From: Acidobacteriota bacterium
Lineage (GTDB): Bacteria > Acidobacteriota > Holophagae > Acanthopleuribacterales > Acanthopleuribacteraceae
Direction: 5' to 3'
Length of the DNA stretch: 64,000 bases
NCBI GenBank assembly: GCA_020637335.1
Contig: JACJWC010000009.1
Location: 124,001 to 188,000, forward strand
The notes beneath the pieces were generated by a model. That model was not told the DNA's origin. It searched no databases and was given only the letters and a program-made list of their open reading frames with translations. Made by a program: the position numbers and the translations under genes. This document shows, one piece after another, positions 1 through 7,255 of this stretch. Position 1 is the first letter of the stretch, and each line of letters opens with the position of its first letter.

Positions 1-353
1 TACGCCAAGAAGGTCGCGGCATCGGCTTAGCGAATAAGATTAAAGCTTATGCATTACAGGATCGCGGCATGGATACGGTTGAAGCCAATTTGCATCTTGG
101 CTTTCCCGAGGACGCGCGAACTTTTGATATTGGCGCAGCTATTCTCAAGGATTTAGGCGTGCGATCCGTGCGTCTTTTGACTAATAACCCCAATAAAATG
201 CGCGAGTTGGAAGCCTGCGGAGTCAAAATTCAGGAACGCGTTCCGCTGATCGTACCCGCCAATCCTGAGAATCAAAATTATCTCCAGGTAAAAGCGACCC
301 GCTTGGGGCACCTATTGCAGAATGTCGGTGAAAATATTGGGGCAAGCAGGTAA
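1..353 (+). CDS. ribA: GTP cyclohydrolase II domain, C-terminal part (RibBA or RibA), 5'-truncated
   Basis: The reading frame is open from base 3 and gives the last 116 residues; the gene begins upstream of the window. It starts inside the RQEGRGIGL motif of GTP cyclohydrolase II and continues through KAYALQDRGMDTVEAN and the LLTNNPNKMRELE segment, both family hallmarks. The enzyme opens the imidazole ring of GTP in the first step of riboflavin synthesis. Whether the missing part also carries the RibB (DHBP synthase) domain cannot be seen; a RibBA fusion is common. ribH follows after 5 bases, so the two are surely one transcript. Confidence 0.93.
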   Translation, partial: RQEGRGIGLANKIKAYALQDRGMDTVEANLHLGFPEDARTFDIGAAILKDLGVRSVRLLTNNPNKMRELEACGVKIQERVPLIVPANPENQNYLQVKATRLGHLLQNVGENIGASR

Positions 354-358
354 TTTTT

Positions 359-817
359 ATGGCGTTGATTGAAGGAAACTTAATGGGCCAAGGTCTGCGT
401 TTCGCAATTGTGCAGGCGCGCTGGAATGATTTGATGGGGAACCGCTTACTCGAAGGGGCGGAAGACTGCCTGAAACGGCACGGCTGCGATCAATACGATG
501 TGGTTAAAGTGCCCGGAAGCTTTGAAATCCCCTTGATTGCCAAAAAGTTGGCCCTTTCTGGAAAATATGACGCCATTATTTGTCTAGGCGTATTAATTCG
601 CGGGGGCACGTTACACTTTGAGCTGATCGCAGGTCAAACGACTAACGGAATCTCAGCTGTTGGCCTTGAAACGGGCGTGCCTGTGACCTTTGGGGTTATC
701 ACCTGTGACAGCCTGGAACAGGCCATGGAACGATCCGGCAGCAAAGCTGGCAACAAAGGCGCAGAAGCGGCCCTGGCCGCCATTGAAATGGCCAATTTGG
801 TCAAACAAATCGGCTAG
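359..817 (+). CDS. ribH: 6,7-dimethyl-8-ribityllumazine synthase
   Basis: This is a full-length protein of 152 residues, the usual size. It condenses 5-amino-6-ribitylaminouracil with 3,4-dihydroxy-2-butanone 4-phosphate, the penultimate step to riboflavin. The substrate-binding VPGSFEIP segment (about residues 51-58), the LGVLIRGGTLHFE stretch with the catalytic His region (about 76-88) and the GVITCDSLEQAMER segment are all present. It lies 5 bases after the ribA end and 3 bases before the next gene, so it sits in a rib operon. Confidence 0.95.
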   Translation: MALIEGNLMGQGLRFAIVQARWNDLMGNRLLEGAEDCLKRHGCDQYDVVKVPGSFEIPLIAKKLALSGKYDAIICLGVLIRGGTLHFELIAGQTTNGISAVGLETGVPVTFGVITCDSLEQAMERSGSKAGNKGAEAALAAIEMANLVKQIG

Positions 818-820
818 CGC

Positions 821-1435
821 ATGAACCAACTCTGGTTGGTGCGGCACGGCCAATCCGAAGGCAACCGCAACCATTGTTTTCTCGGACGCCAGGATCCACC
901 GCTAACGGATTTGGGCCGCAAGCAGATGCAATCGATTCGCGCCCTTTTGCCGAACCAGCCCGACCAAATTTGGACCAGCCCATTGCAACGCGCATCCCAA
1001 TCCGCTGCTTTGCTATTCAGCCAACACGCACAAACAGACTCGCGATTAATGGAACAGGATTTCGGCGCTTGGGAAGGGTTAACCCGCGAAGAGGCGGAAC
1101 AACAGGACCCTCACGTTTTTGCAGCATGGGCAACAGGCGATCCTGTGTTTGCACCTCCGAAAGGCGAAAGCTTATTTTCCGTTCAGGCGCGGGTGGAGAG
1201 TTGGCTCGCAGATTTCCAAAAAAAAGGATCGCCGCAAGCCGTTGTGGTCGCACACGGCGGCCTTTTGCAAACGCTTTGTTGTCGCTTGTTGAACACACCG
1301 CTTTCCAATCAGTGGCCGTATGTGTTTCAACAAGGCGGCATTGCCCACTTCCGATTCTTGGGCAGTCGGGCCCAGATGATTGGTTTTTATCCAGGCCCGT
1401 TATCAGAGGTTTCGCCGTCCAACCAATCCAAATAA
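821..1435 (+). CDS. Histidine phosphatase family protein (phosphoglycerate mutase-like)
   Basis: This 204-residue protein has the LVRHGQSEGN phosphohistidine loop near the N terminus, a FGAWEGL segment with the conserved acid near residue 80 and the second catalytic His in VVAHGGLLQTL. The family includes alpha-ribazole phosphatase, fructose-2,6-bisphosphatase and broad phosphatases; the substrate cannot be told from sequence. It starts 3 bases after ribH, so a role in dephosphorylating a flavin intermediate is a reasonable but untested guess. Its 3' end overlaps the convergent cutA gene by 49 bases. Confidence 0.85.
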   Translation: MNQLWLVRHGQSEGNRNHCFLGRQDPPLTDLGRKQMQSIRALLPNQPDQIWTSPLQRASQSAALLFSQHAQTDSRLMEQDFGAWEGLTREEAEQQDPHVFAAWATGDPVFAPPKGESLFSVQARVESWLADFQKKGSPQAVVVAHGGLLQTLCCRLLNTPLSNQWPYVFQQGGIAHFRFLGSRAQMIGFYPGPLSEVSPSNQSK

Positions 1436-1719
1436 GAGCCCGATCCATCGGCGATTTCGCGAAATAGAACACACGGTACCTTGTAAGGGTGCATGGCCAG
1501 GACGGTATCGATAATGGTCGAGCGGTTTCGACGGGGAGCTTTCGCAATCAAGACGACTTCCGAGTCGCATTGAATAGCGCCTTGCCACTGATACCAACTC
1601 TCAACCGAGGGGAAAATATTGGCACATCCAATAAACCTACCTTCCAACAATTTTTTGGCAAGAGTTTGTGCTGACTCAAGAGAGGGGAAGGTTATGTAAA
1701 CGGAATCAAACGCGCGCAT
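1387..1719 (-). CDS. cutA: Divalent-cation tolerance protein CutA
   Basis: The protein has 110 residues, matching the CutA1 family (about 105-112). Recognisable features are the N-terminal strand YITFPSLESAQTLAKKLLEG, the GCANIFPSVESWYQWQG segment and the C-terminal HPYKVPCVLF stretch. CutA forms PII-like trimers; its link to copper or other metal tolerance is poorly defined. An in-frame ATG lies further upstream at about 1764, but the start at 1719 has a GGGAG ribosome site 6 bases ahead and fits the family N terminus. It converges on and overlaps the phosphatase gene. Confidence 0.9.
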   Translation of the reverse strand: MRAFDSVYITFPSLESAQTLAKKLLEGRFIGCANIFPSVESWYQWQGAIQCDSEVVLIAKAPRRNRSTIIDTVLAMHPYKVPCVLFREIADGSGSYLDWLDGETSDNGPG

Positions 1720-1811
1720 GGGTAGCTCCCGAACAAGATTCGTCCATTCTTGCACAATTCGCATTCCCGCCAGGCAGGGCCTTTGCTATTCTCGCCTGAG
1801 CGAGGTACAGC

Positions 1812-2420
1812 ATGTGGAACACTATTTTCGGGATCGGTCGCAACTACGTAGCCCATGCCCATGAACTGGGCAATGAAGTCCCTAGCCAACCAGTTATTTT
1901 TACCAAGACAGGGTCGAGCCTGACCAGAGAAACCCAGTTGGTTTTTCCAGCGGAATTGCAGCCCATCCACTTCGAATTGGAATTGGTTTTTGAAATTGGC
2001 CGAGATTGCCCGGTGGGTTCTTACACTGGCGGCTCGCTTTTTAGTCGTATCGGGTTGGGCATTGATTTCACCGCCCGCGACTTGCAGACCCTGCTCAAAA
2101 ACAAAAGTTTACCCTGGGACAGGGCTAAAAGCTTTCAAAACAGCTGCTTTTTGGGGCCCATGGTCCCTTATCAAAATTGGGAAGCGCTTCGTTTTCAGCT
2201 ATTTCGAGGCGAGACCCTGTTGCAGGATGGCGATCCATTGCTCATGATTTTCAAACCGGAACCGTTGGTCGCCACGATAAACAGAACCCTGCCCTTAGTG
2301 AAGGGGGATCTTTTGTACAGTGGGACGCCAGCAGGTGTCGGCCCCATCTTGGTGCCTGACCAGTTGCGGCTCGTATGCGCGCCCTTAGGTTTGGATTTTT
2401 CGATTACCATTGAAGGATAG
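1812..2420 (+). CDS. Fumarylacetoacetate hydrolase (FAH) family protein
   Basis: This 202-residue protein has the FAH-fold core. It opens with FGIGRNYVAHAHELGNEVP, has the metal-binding acidic strand HFELELVFEIG (about residues 63-73) and the GIDFTARDLQ segment with the third metal-ligand acid, and ends with the GDLLYSGTPAGVGP loop. The arrangement resembles the small FAHD1/YcgM type, which hydrolyses acylpyruvates or decarboxylates oxaloacetate; the actual substrate is unknown. It is divergent from cutA across 92 bases. Confidence 0.85.
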   Translation: MWNTIFGIGRNYVAHAHELGNEVPSQPVIFTKTGSSLTRETQLVFPAELQPIHFELELVFEIGRDCPVGSYTGGSLFSRIGLGIDFTARDLQTLLKNKSLPWDRAKSFQNSCFLGPMVPYQNWEALRFQLFRGETLLQDGDPLLMIFKPEPLVATINRTLPLVKGDLLYSGTPAGVGPILVPDQLRLVCAPLGLDFSITIEG

Positions 2421-2424
2421 GGAT

Positions 2425-2446
2425 GGGCAGGCCTAAGGGCCTGCCC
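2425..2446. terminator. GC-rich hairpin between convergent genes
   Basis: An 8-bp perfect stem (GGGCAGGC with GCCTGCCC, loop of 6) sits in the 37-base gap between the convergent FAH and PDZ genes. Neither side has a U-tract, so it may be a weak bidirectional terminator or mRNA end-protecting hairpin rather than a classical intrinsic terminator. Confidence 0.4.
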
Positions 2447-2457
2447 AGGGCTTATGT

Positions 2458-3312
2458 TCAGTCCTTTTTGAGCTCTTTGCGCAATGCGTCGAGTTCTTTT
2501 TTCAGATCATCAAGCTGTTTTTGCAGGTCGTTGTCCGAACGCCACTCAAAATGGAAGGGTTCAGCCCGCTCGGGTCCATTGCCATCCGGTTCGCTATAAA
2601 AATAGCTGTAGGAATGGTTATTTTTACGATTTTCGCGTTGGGCCAACTCGGCCTTTAAGGCTTGTGTTTTGCCCCTGCGAACCACTTGGAGATCAACGGA
2701 TTCGCCTGCCTTATGCTGGCGCAGTTCGCGCATCAAATCTTCATTTTTGCGAATGGTTTTGTCTGCAACAGAGACGATGATGTCACCGGCGAGAAGGCCC
2801 GCTTTTGCGGCAGGAGAATCAGCGATAACCGAATTGACCAAGACACCGCCTTCCACTTTAAAAAAGCCGGCCAATTGGTCGCTCATTTCCACCATTTCGA
2901 TACCGAGCCAAGGACCTTCTTCATGAATCACAATCCATTTGTTTTGTTGGACGGGAAAAACTTCTGGTCCGCTGAGCGAAACGACAAAGTCGAGCGGTTC
3001 ACCCTTACGGATAACATGCACCTTCGCCTCTTCACCGGGCGCACTCGCATCCAGCGCCACAAGAACGTCCCGGTTGTTTAGGACTTGTTTGCCATTGACG
3101 GTGACGATAATATCGCCAACTTCAATACCGGCGCGGTCTGCCCCGCCATCTTCAATGACTTTTTGGACAACAACTCCATCGCCGCGGTACTTGAGACTTT
3201 CGGCCAAATCGGAATCGAGTCGTTGTAGAAACACACCCAGTCGACCTTCACCGGGCGAAGCAAGGACCAGGCTACTCAAAAGAAAAATAATGGAAAGTGT
3301 TTTCTTGATCAT
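2458..3312 (-). CDS. Exported double-PDZ-domain protein
   Basis: This 284-residue protein starts with a signal peptide (IKKTLSIIFLLSSLVLAS). Two PDZ domains follow, about residues 23-115 (core DRAGIEVGDIIVTVNGK) and 134-228 (core AKAGLLAGDIIVSVADK), and the C terminus is a short charged coiled coil (LQKQLDDLKKELDALRKELK). No protease domain is present, so it is probably a periplasmic peptide-binding or scaffold protein. It lies 15 bases downstream of the anti-sigma candidate in the same operon, suggesting a role in sensing or responding to envelope stress. GGAGG lies 6 bases before the ATG. Confidence 0.8.
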   Translation of the reverse strand: MIKKTLSIIFLLSSLVLASPGEGRLGVFLQRLDSDLAESLKYRGDGVVVQKVIEDGGADRAGIEVGDIIVTVNGKQVLNNRDVLVALDASAPGEEAKVHVIRKGEPLDFVVSLSGPEVFPVQQNKWIVIHEEGPWLGIEMVEMSDQLAGFFKVEGGVLVNSVIADSPAAKAGLLAGDIIVSVADKTIRKNEDLMRELRQHKAGESVDLQVVRRGKTQALKAELAQRENRKNNHSYSYFYSEPDGNGPERAEPFHFEWRSDNDLQKQLDDLKKELDALRKELKKD

Positions 3313-3327
3313 AGATAACCTCCAGGT

Positions 3328-3813
3328 TTAATACAGAACATTTTGTTGCTTAACTTCGTCATCGTTTTGGCGCGAAACGACCTCGACCATCCGACCATCT
3401 TGCAGGACATACCGCCGCAGTAGCAGTCGCTCCGTTTCCTGATTCTTAATTTCCGGCGCCTTGTCCCAACCTTGGGCCAGGGCCCAAGATTCAAACAATT
3501 TGCGATCCGCTTCCGAACTCGCCAAAGCGGTGGTGGAAGGGTCCAAATCAAAAGGTGATGGACTCATCTCAACTTGCGCTTTTTTGCCAAACACCAGGGC
3601 GTGGGCGCGGTTCGCCAATTGCGGCTGCCAAACCAAAAGAACCAGGATGCCAGCCGTAGCCAAACACGCTAGCCAGGCGAATTCAGCCTTAAGGATCCAG
3701 GGCCGTTGTGGCGGTTTGGGCGTCATTAATTGACGACGTAAATCTTGGCGAAACTGTTTAGGAGAAAGTTGCGGTTTGGGGGTTTCCTTCAGGTAACGTT
3801 CCAAATCCTTCAT
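3328..3813 (-). CDS. Putative anti-sigma factor, single-pass membrane protein
   Basis: No family motif is recognised. The 161-residue product has a basic cytoplasmic N terminus of about 45 residues, one transmembrane helix (FAWLACLATAGILVLLVW, about 49-66) and a periplasmic tail of about 95 residues. The gene starts inside the 3' end of the ECF sigma gene (56-base overlap), the classic position and topology of a membrane anti-sigma factor. It lacks the zinc-binding HxxxCxxC motif of the ZAS class. The function is inferred from position and topology only. Confidence 0.6.
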   Translation of the reverse strand: MKDLERYLKETPKPQLSPKQFRQDLRRQLMTPKPPQRPWILKAEFAWLACLATAGILVLLVWQPQLANRAHALVFGKKAQVEMSPSPFDLDPSTTALASSEADRKLFESWALAQGWDKAPEIKNQETERLLLRRYVLQDGRMVEVVSRQNDDEVKQQNVLY

Positions 3814-4378
3814 AACGGACTCCTTTCTTTTCCATAACGAATTTCAATTTTTCGAGTGCGCGCCGACAGCGCATGATCAGGGTTCCTGTCCGAACCCCCA
3901 ATATTTCGGCGCATTCGGAAAAAGTTTTGTTTTCGAAGTAGTGCAGGGTGATTAAGGCCTGGTCGCGCGGCTTCAGTTGGCCCAGGCAGCGTTGCAAAAC
4001 CCGAAACGTTTCGAATTCGGCTAGTTCCTGTTCTAATTCTTCCAATTCGCTATGCGGGTTTCGCGGTTCAACTATCGACATTTGAGCAGGGTCGACATAT
4101 GTAATGCGGCCTTTGCGCAAGTAAGATTGCATTTCGTTGGTGGCAATGCGGTACAACCAGGCCCCAAAAGAAATGCCCTTCCATTTAAAAAACCGCAGAT
4201 TGGCTAGGGCCTTGGCAAACGTTTGGGCTGTAATGTCTTCGGCTTCCACCACACTGCCAAGTCGGTGCAGACAATAGTTAAAAATGGGATCGAAGTAGCG
4301 ATCATACAGAGGACCAAAAGCTTTTGGCTCCGCGCGAGCCAATTCGATTTGATCCTTTTCGCTTGTCTCTTGAAGCAT
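3758..4378 (-). CDS. ECF-type RNA polymerase sigma factor
   Basis: The product of about 206 residues has region 2 (FGPLYDRYFDPIFNYCLHRLG, then AEDITAQTFAKALANL and the GAWLYRIATN segment) and region 4 (LKPRDQALITLHYFENKTF, then the CAEILGVRTGTLIMRCRRAL helix-turn-helix). It would direct RNA polymerase to stress promoters. The ATG at 4378 is preferred over the GTG two codons upstream because AGGAGG lies 9 bases before it but only 3 before the GTG. The C-terminal 20 or so residues beyond region 4 overlap the anti-sigma start. FmdB-like protein is encoded just upstream. Confidence 0.9.
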   Translation of the reverse strand: MLQETSEKDQIELARAEPKAFGPLYDRYFDPIFNYCLHRLGSVVEAEDITAQTFAKALANLRFFKWKGISFGAWLYRIATNEMQSYLRKGRITYVDPAQMSIVEPRNPHSELEELEQELAEFETFRVLQRCLGQLKPRDQALITLHYFENKTFSECAEILGVRTGTLIMRCRRALEKLKFVMEKKGVRYEGFGTLPEGNPQTATFS

Positions 4379-4439
4379 TGACACGCGCCTCCTGCGTCTT
4401 CCAATAGATAAAACGCAGGGCGATCAGCAATGTCACATT

Positions 4440-4778
4440 TTAATCGCCAATTTTTCTTTTTAAGTCGGGGTAACTGGACGGATCGTCTGCGCGCATGTAG
4501 CGTTTTTCGTTGCCCGTAGCCGTGACGTTTTCATACACCCCGGTTTCTCGTTTGACCAATTTGGTGAAGCCCATATTTTTGAGCTGTGAATTGGTTTTGG
4601 GAAAAGACAACCCGGGCGCACAGGGAACTTTTTTAACCGGTGTGTTGGCATCGGTTTCGCCCAGCTCAAGTCCTGCAAAGTGGCACACCTCGCCCCAAGT
4701 GGTCACTTTTTCGTTCATTCCATGGAATACTTCAACTGTTTGGTCATTTTCCGGACAGTAATATTCGTAGTTCGGCAT
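4440..4778 (-). CDS. FmdB-like small protein with degenerate zinc ribbon
   Basis: This 112-residue protein begins MPNYEYYCPEND, like FmdB regulatory proteins (MPxYEYxCxxC). The second Cys of the first knuckle is absent and the other cysteines (near residues 32 and 52) are not in CxxC pairs, so a normal four-Cys zinc ribbon cannot form. The C-terminal half is polar and unrecognised. It lies 61 bases upstream of the ECF sigma gene on the same strand and could be co-transcribed. GAGG precedes the ATG. Confidence 0.6.
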   Translation of the reverse strand: MPNYEYYCPENDQTVEVFHGMNEKVTTWGEVCHFAGLELGETDANTPVKKVPCAPGLSFPKTNSQLKNMGFTKLVKRETGVYENVTATGNEKRYMRADDPSSYPDLKRKIGD

Positions 4779-4909
4779 TTTTTACCTCGACGTTACAGCT
4801 GGACTCTTGGGAACGAGTCTGGGAATATTGTACGCTCCAAGCAGGGAATAGAACAACGTTTCGCGTTGTTGCAAACCTGCGAGTGCATTCACGGGAAGGA
4901 TCCTACACC

Positions 4910-5287
4910 ATGTTACAAGTTGCCCTTTTTTGGTTGGTCAGTGGACCAACTTTTTCAGACATCAGCGTAAACCAGGCCCTGAAACAGGCCCAATCCAACC
5001 AGAAATATGTTTTGGTTGACGTTTACACCACGTGGTGTGGCCCGTGCAAACAGTTGGACAAGGTTACCTGGCCCAACGAGCGGGTTCAGGCCTTTGTCTC
5101 GGAAAAGATGATTGCGGTTAAGGTCGATGCCGAGAAAGGCGATGGACCCGAATTTGCCAAAAAGTACCAGGTGCAAGGGTATCCGACCCTATTGATCCTC
5201 AATTCAAAAGGGGAAGTAGTCGATCGGTACCTCGGCTTTGTTCCGCCTGCCCAATTCCTGGACTGGGCTAAAAATGCTCTGAATTAG
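4910..5287 (+). CDS. Thioredoxin-fold protein with WCGPC motif
   Basis: The 125-residue protein has a short hydrophobic N terminus, the thioredoxin strand YVLVDVYTTWCGPCKQLD (active site Cys43 and Cys46) and the cis-Pro loop QGYPTLLIL. It resembles the thioredoxin_7/DsbD-gamma-like class that reduces periplasmic disulfides. Longer in-frame openings exist upstream, but this ATG has GGGAAGGA 9 bases ahead and gives the family N terminus. The hydrophobic start may be a weak signal peptide. It ends 4 bases into the convergent cinA gene. Confidence 0.85.
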   Translation: MLQVALFWLVSGPTFSDISVNQALKQAQSNQKYVLVDVYTTWCGPCKQLDKVTWPNERVQAFVSEKMIAVKVDAEKGDGPEFAKKYQVQGYPTLLILNSKGEVVDRYLGFVPPAQFLDWAKNALN

Positions 5288-6570
5288 GGTTCAACCAGTC
5301 CCCTTCGTTTGGCCAAGTCAAACGCGCCAAAAACGCTTTGACCCAAGAGATGGCGACGCAACATATCTTGGGCAATTACAACAGAAGCCGCCCGCAATTT
5401 GTGGCGGCCTAAGTTAATGATTTCAAGCATTTGCGCATAATCACCGGCGGGCGTTGCCAAACCAAATGCGATGGTTCCAACAGGTTTTTCCGGCGTGCCA
5501 CCGTCTGGCCCTGCGATCCCAGTAATGCTCAGGGCGTGACTGGCGCCGCTGACCTGCACCGCTCCGCGTGCCATATCCAGGGCAACCTGCAATGAAACGG
5601 CACCATGGCGTTCCAAGGTCTCCTCAGAAACGCCCAAAGTTCTGGTTTTGGCGGCATTGGAATAGGTGACAAAACCTTCCTCCATGACGGTGGAGCTGCC
5701 GGGCACGGCCACAAAATCGCCAAACAACAAGCCTCCACTGCAACTCTCGGCACAGGCCAGGCGGAATTTTCTCGCTTGGAGCTGGTTCAACAGCCACTGA
5801 TTGAGCTGCTCTTGGTCGCGAAAAATCACGTTTTGCATCAGGTCGTCGGGGACGCGTTGTAAAAAGGTTTCAACTCGTGATTGCGCATCCGGTGCATCGG
5901 ACCAGATTTTGATTTCCAGGGTCGGAAAATGGGCGCGATAACCCAGTTCTACCAGATGGTCCGTATTGACCGCCGTTAGGCGTTCACCCATGCGCGCCTC
6001 GCTAACACCAAAGGTGTGCAAGCGGCGCATAACCCGATTATTGGCCAGTCCAAACCGTTGCACCAAATCGGGCGCAATTTGTTCGGAGAACATGCGTTCC
6101 ATTTCACGTGGGACGCCGGGCGAAAAATAAAAGCGTGTATTGCCGTGATTCAGGGCAAATCCACAGGCCGTCCCAATCGGGTTATCCAGCAGATCACAGG
6201 CCTCAGGCAGCAGACATTGCTTTAAATTACTTTCAGGCATCTCCCTACCGCGGCTGGCGAATTTTTCGCGCATTTTGACTTCCCATTCCGTACGATGGAC
6301 CAACGGTAAATCGAATGCACGGGCAGCAGCTTCGGCGGTCAAATCATCGCTGGTAGGTCCCAGGCCACCGTTGACCAGAACAATCTCAGCTTGATTTGCG
6401 CTGACGCGAAATCGCTCTACTAGGGCTGAAAGCTGGTCGCCGACCGTAAACCGCGCAACGGGATGTGCACCCAGTTGGGTTACCTGTGCCGAGAGCCAGG
6501 CCGCATTGGTATCAACCAATTCACCGTGGAGCACTTCTTCGCCAGTGGTAATGATATGAACTTTAATCAC
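5284..6570 (-). CDS. cinA: CinA: competence/damage-inducible protein, NMN amidohydrolase type
   Basis: The full-length two-domain protein has about 428 residues. The N-terminal MoaB/CinA-N domain (ITTGEEVLHGELVDTN, then VNGGLGPTSDDLTAEA) is a nucleotide-pyrophosphatase-type fold. The C-terminal CinA-C domain (ACAESCSGGLLFGDFV with catalytic Ser, and FVTYSNAAKTRTLGV) is the nicotinamide-nucleotide amidase of the pyridine nucleotide salvage cycle. The GTG at 6570 is chosen: it gives the family N terminus, has AGGCGG ahead and overlaps the rmlC end by 8 bases. The reading frame stays open further upstream inside rmlC, without homology. Confidence 0.9.
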   Translation of the reverse strand: MIKVHIITTGEEVLHGELVDTNAAWLSAQVTQLGAHPVARFTVGDQLSALVERFRVSANQAEIVLVNGGLGPTSDDLTAEAAARAFDLPLVHRTEWEVKMREKFASRGREMPESNLKQCLLPEACDLLDNPIGTACGFALNHGNTRFYFSPGVPREMERMFSEQIAPDLVQRFGLANNRVMRRLHTFGVSEARMGERLTAVNTDHLVELGYRAHFPTLEIKIWSDAPDAQSRVETFLQRVPDDLMQNVIFRDQEQLNQWLLNQLQARKFRLACAESCSGGLLFGDFVAVPGSSTVMEEGFVTYSNAAKTRTLGVSEETLERHGAVSLQVALDMARGAVQVSGASHALSITGIAGPDGGTPEKPVGTIAFGLATPAGDYAQMLEIINLGRHKLRAASVVIAQDMLRRHLLGQSVFGAFDLAKRRGLVEP

Positions 6571-7117
6571 GGGTCCGCCTTTCATTGGGGTCCAAATGTT
6601 CAAGTCGCGGGTGAACAGTGTCCTTTGGGCTGAGGATGGGTGGCGCGATTGGCCAGGGGATATTGAGGGCGGGATCGGACCAAAGCAGGCCACGGTCATC
6701 GGGTGGCGAATAAAAATCACTGCATTGGTAAGCGAACAGAGCCGCATCACTTAAGACTTGAAACCCGTGCGCACAGCCTTCGGGAATAAAGAACAGACTA
6801 GGTTCAGCAGCATCCAAGTGGACCGCCTCCCATTGCCCAAAAGTGGGGGAGTTTGGGCGAATATCTACCGCTACATCCCAAACGCTGCCCTGCACAACCT
6901 GGACCAGCTTCGCTTGCGGCCGATTAACTTGATAGTGGAGCCCGCGCAAGACACCGCGGGTCGAATAACTCTGATTGTTTTGCACAAAATCGCATTTGAT
7001 GCCCAATTGGTGATAGATGCGCTGGTTATATGCCTCTAAAAAATAGCCGCGATCATCCCGAAACACCTTGGGTTTGAGGAGAACCAATCCGGGAATCTTA
7101 AATTCAACAACTTCCAT
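6563..7117 (-). CDS. rmlC: dTDP-4-dehydrorhamnose 3,5-epimerase
   Basis: This 184-residue cupin enzyme is the normal length. It contains FRDDRGYFLEAYN, the QNNQSYSTRGVLRGLHYQ segment with the catalytic His, VWDVAVDIRPNSPTFGQW and FIPEGCAHGFQVLSD, all typical of RmlC. It epimerises dTDP-4-keto-6-deoxyglucose on the way to dTDP-L-rhamnose for LPS O-antigen or other glycans. No other rml gene is in the window. The ATG at 7117 with AAGGA ahead fits better than an upstream alternative at 7141. Confidence 0.93.
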   Translation of the reverse strand: MEVVEFKIPGLVLLKPKVFRDDRGYFLEAYNQRIYHQLGIKCDFVQNNQSYSTRGVLRGLHYQVNRPQAKLVQVVQGSVWDVAVDIRPNSPTFGQWEAVHLDAAEPSLFFIPEGCAHGFQVLSDAALFAYQCSDFYSPPDDRGLLWSDPALNIPWPIAPPILSPKDTVHPRLEHLDPNERRTRD

Positions 7118-7255
7118 CTTTTGTCCTTCGTTGCTTTTCAACCTAAGCAGCTTGATTGATAATGCCTATAAGTTTAAGATGAGGATTATTATTGTTCCAA
7201 GTCATGATTGGATCTATTCCCAACAGATCCAAGGTTTATCAATGAGGTGGCGGTT

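Noticed and set aside
1017..1547. A 176-codon minus-strand frame across the phosphatase gene
   Set aside because: It is a shadow of the phosphatase gene, with no motif, and it overlaps cutA in another frame.
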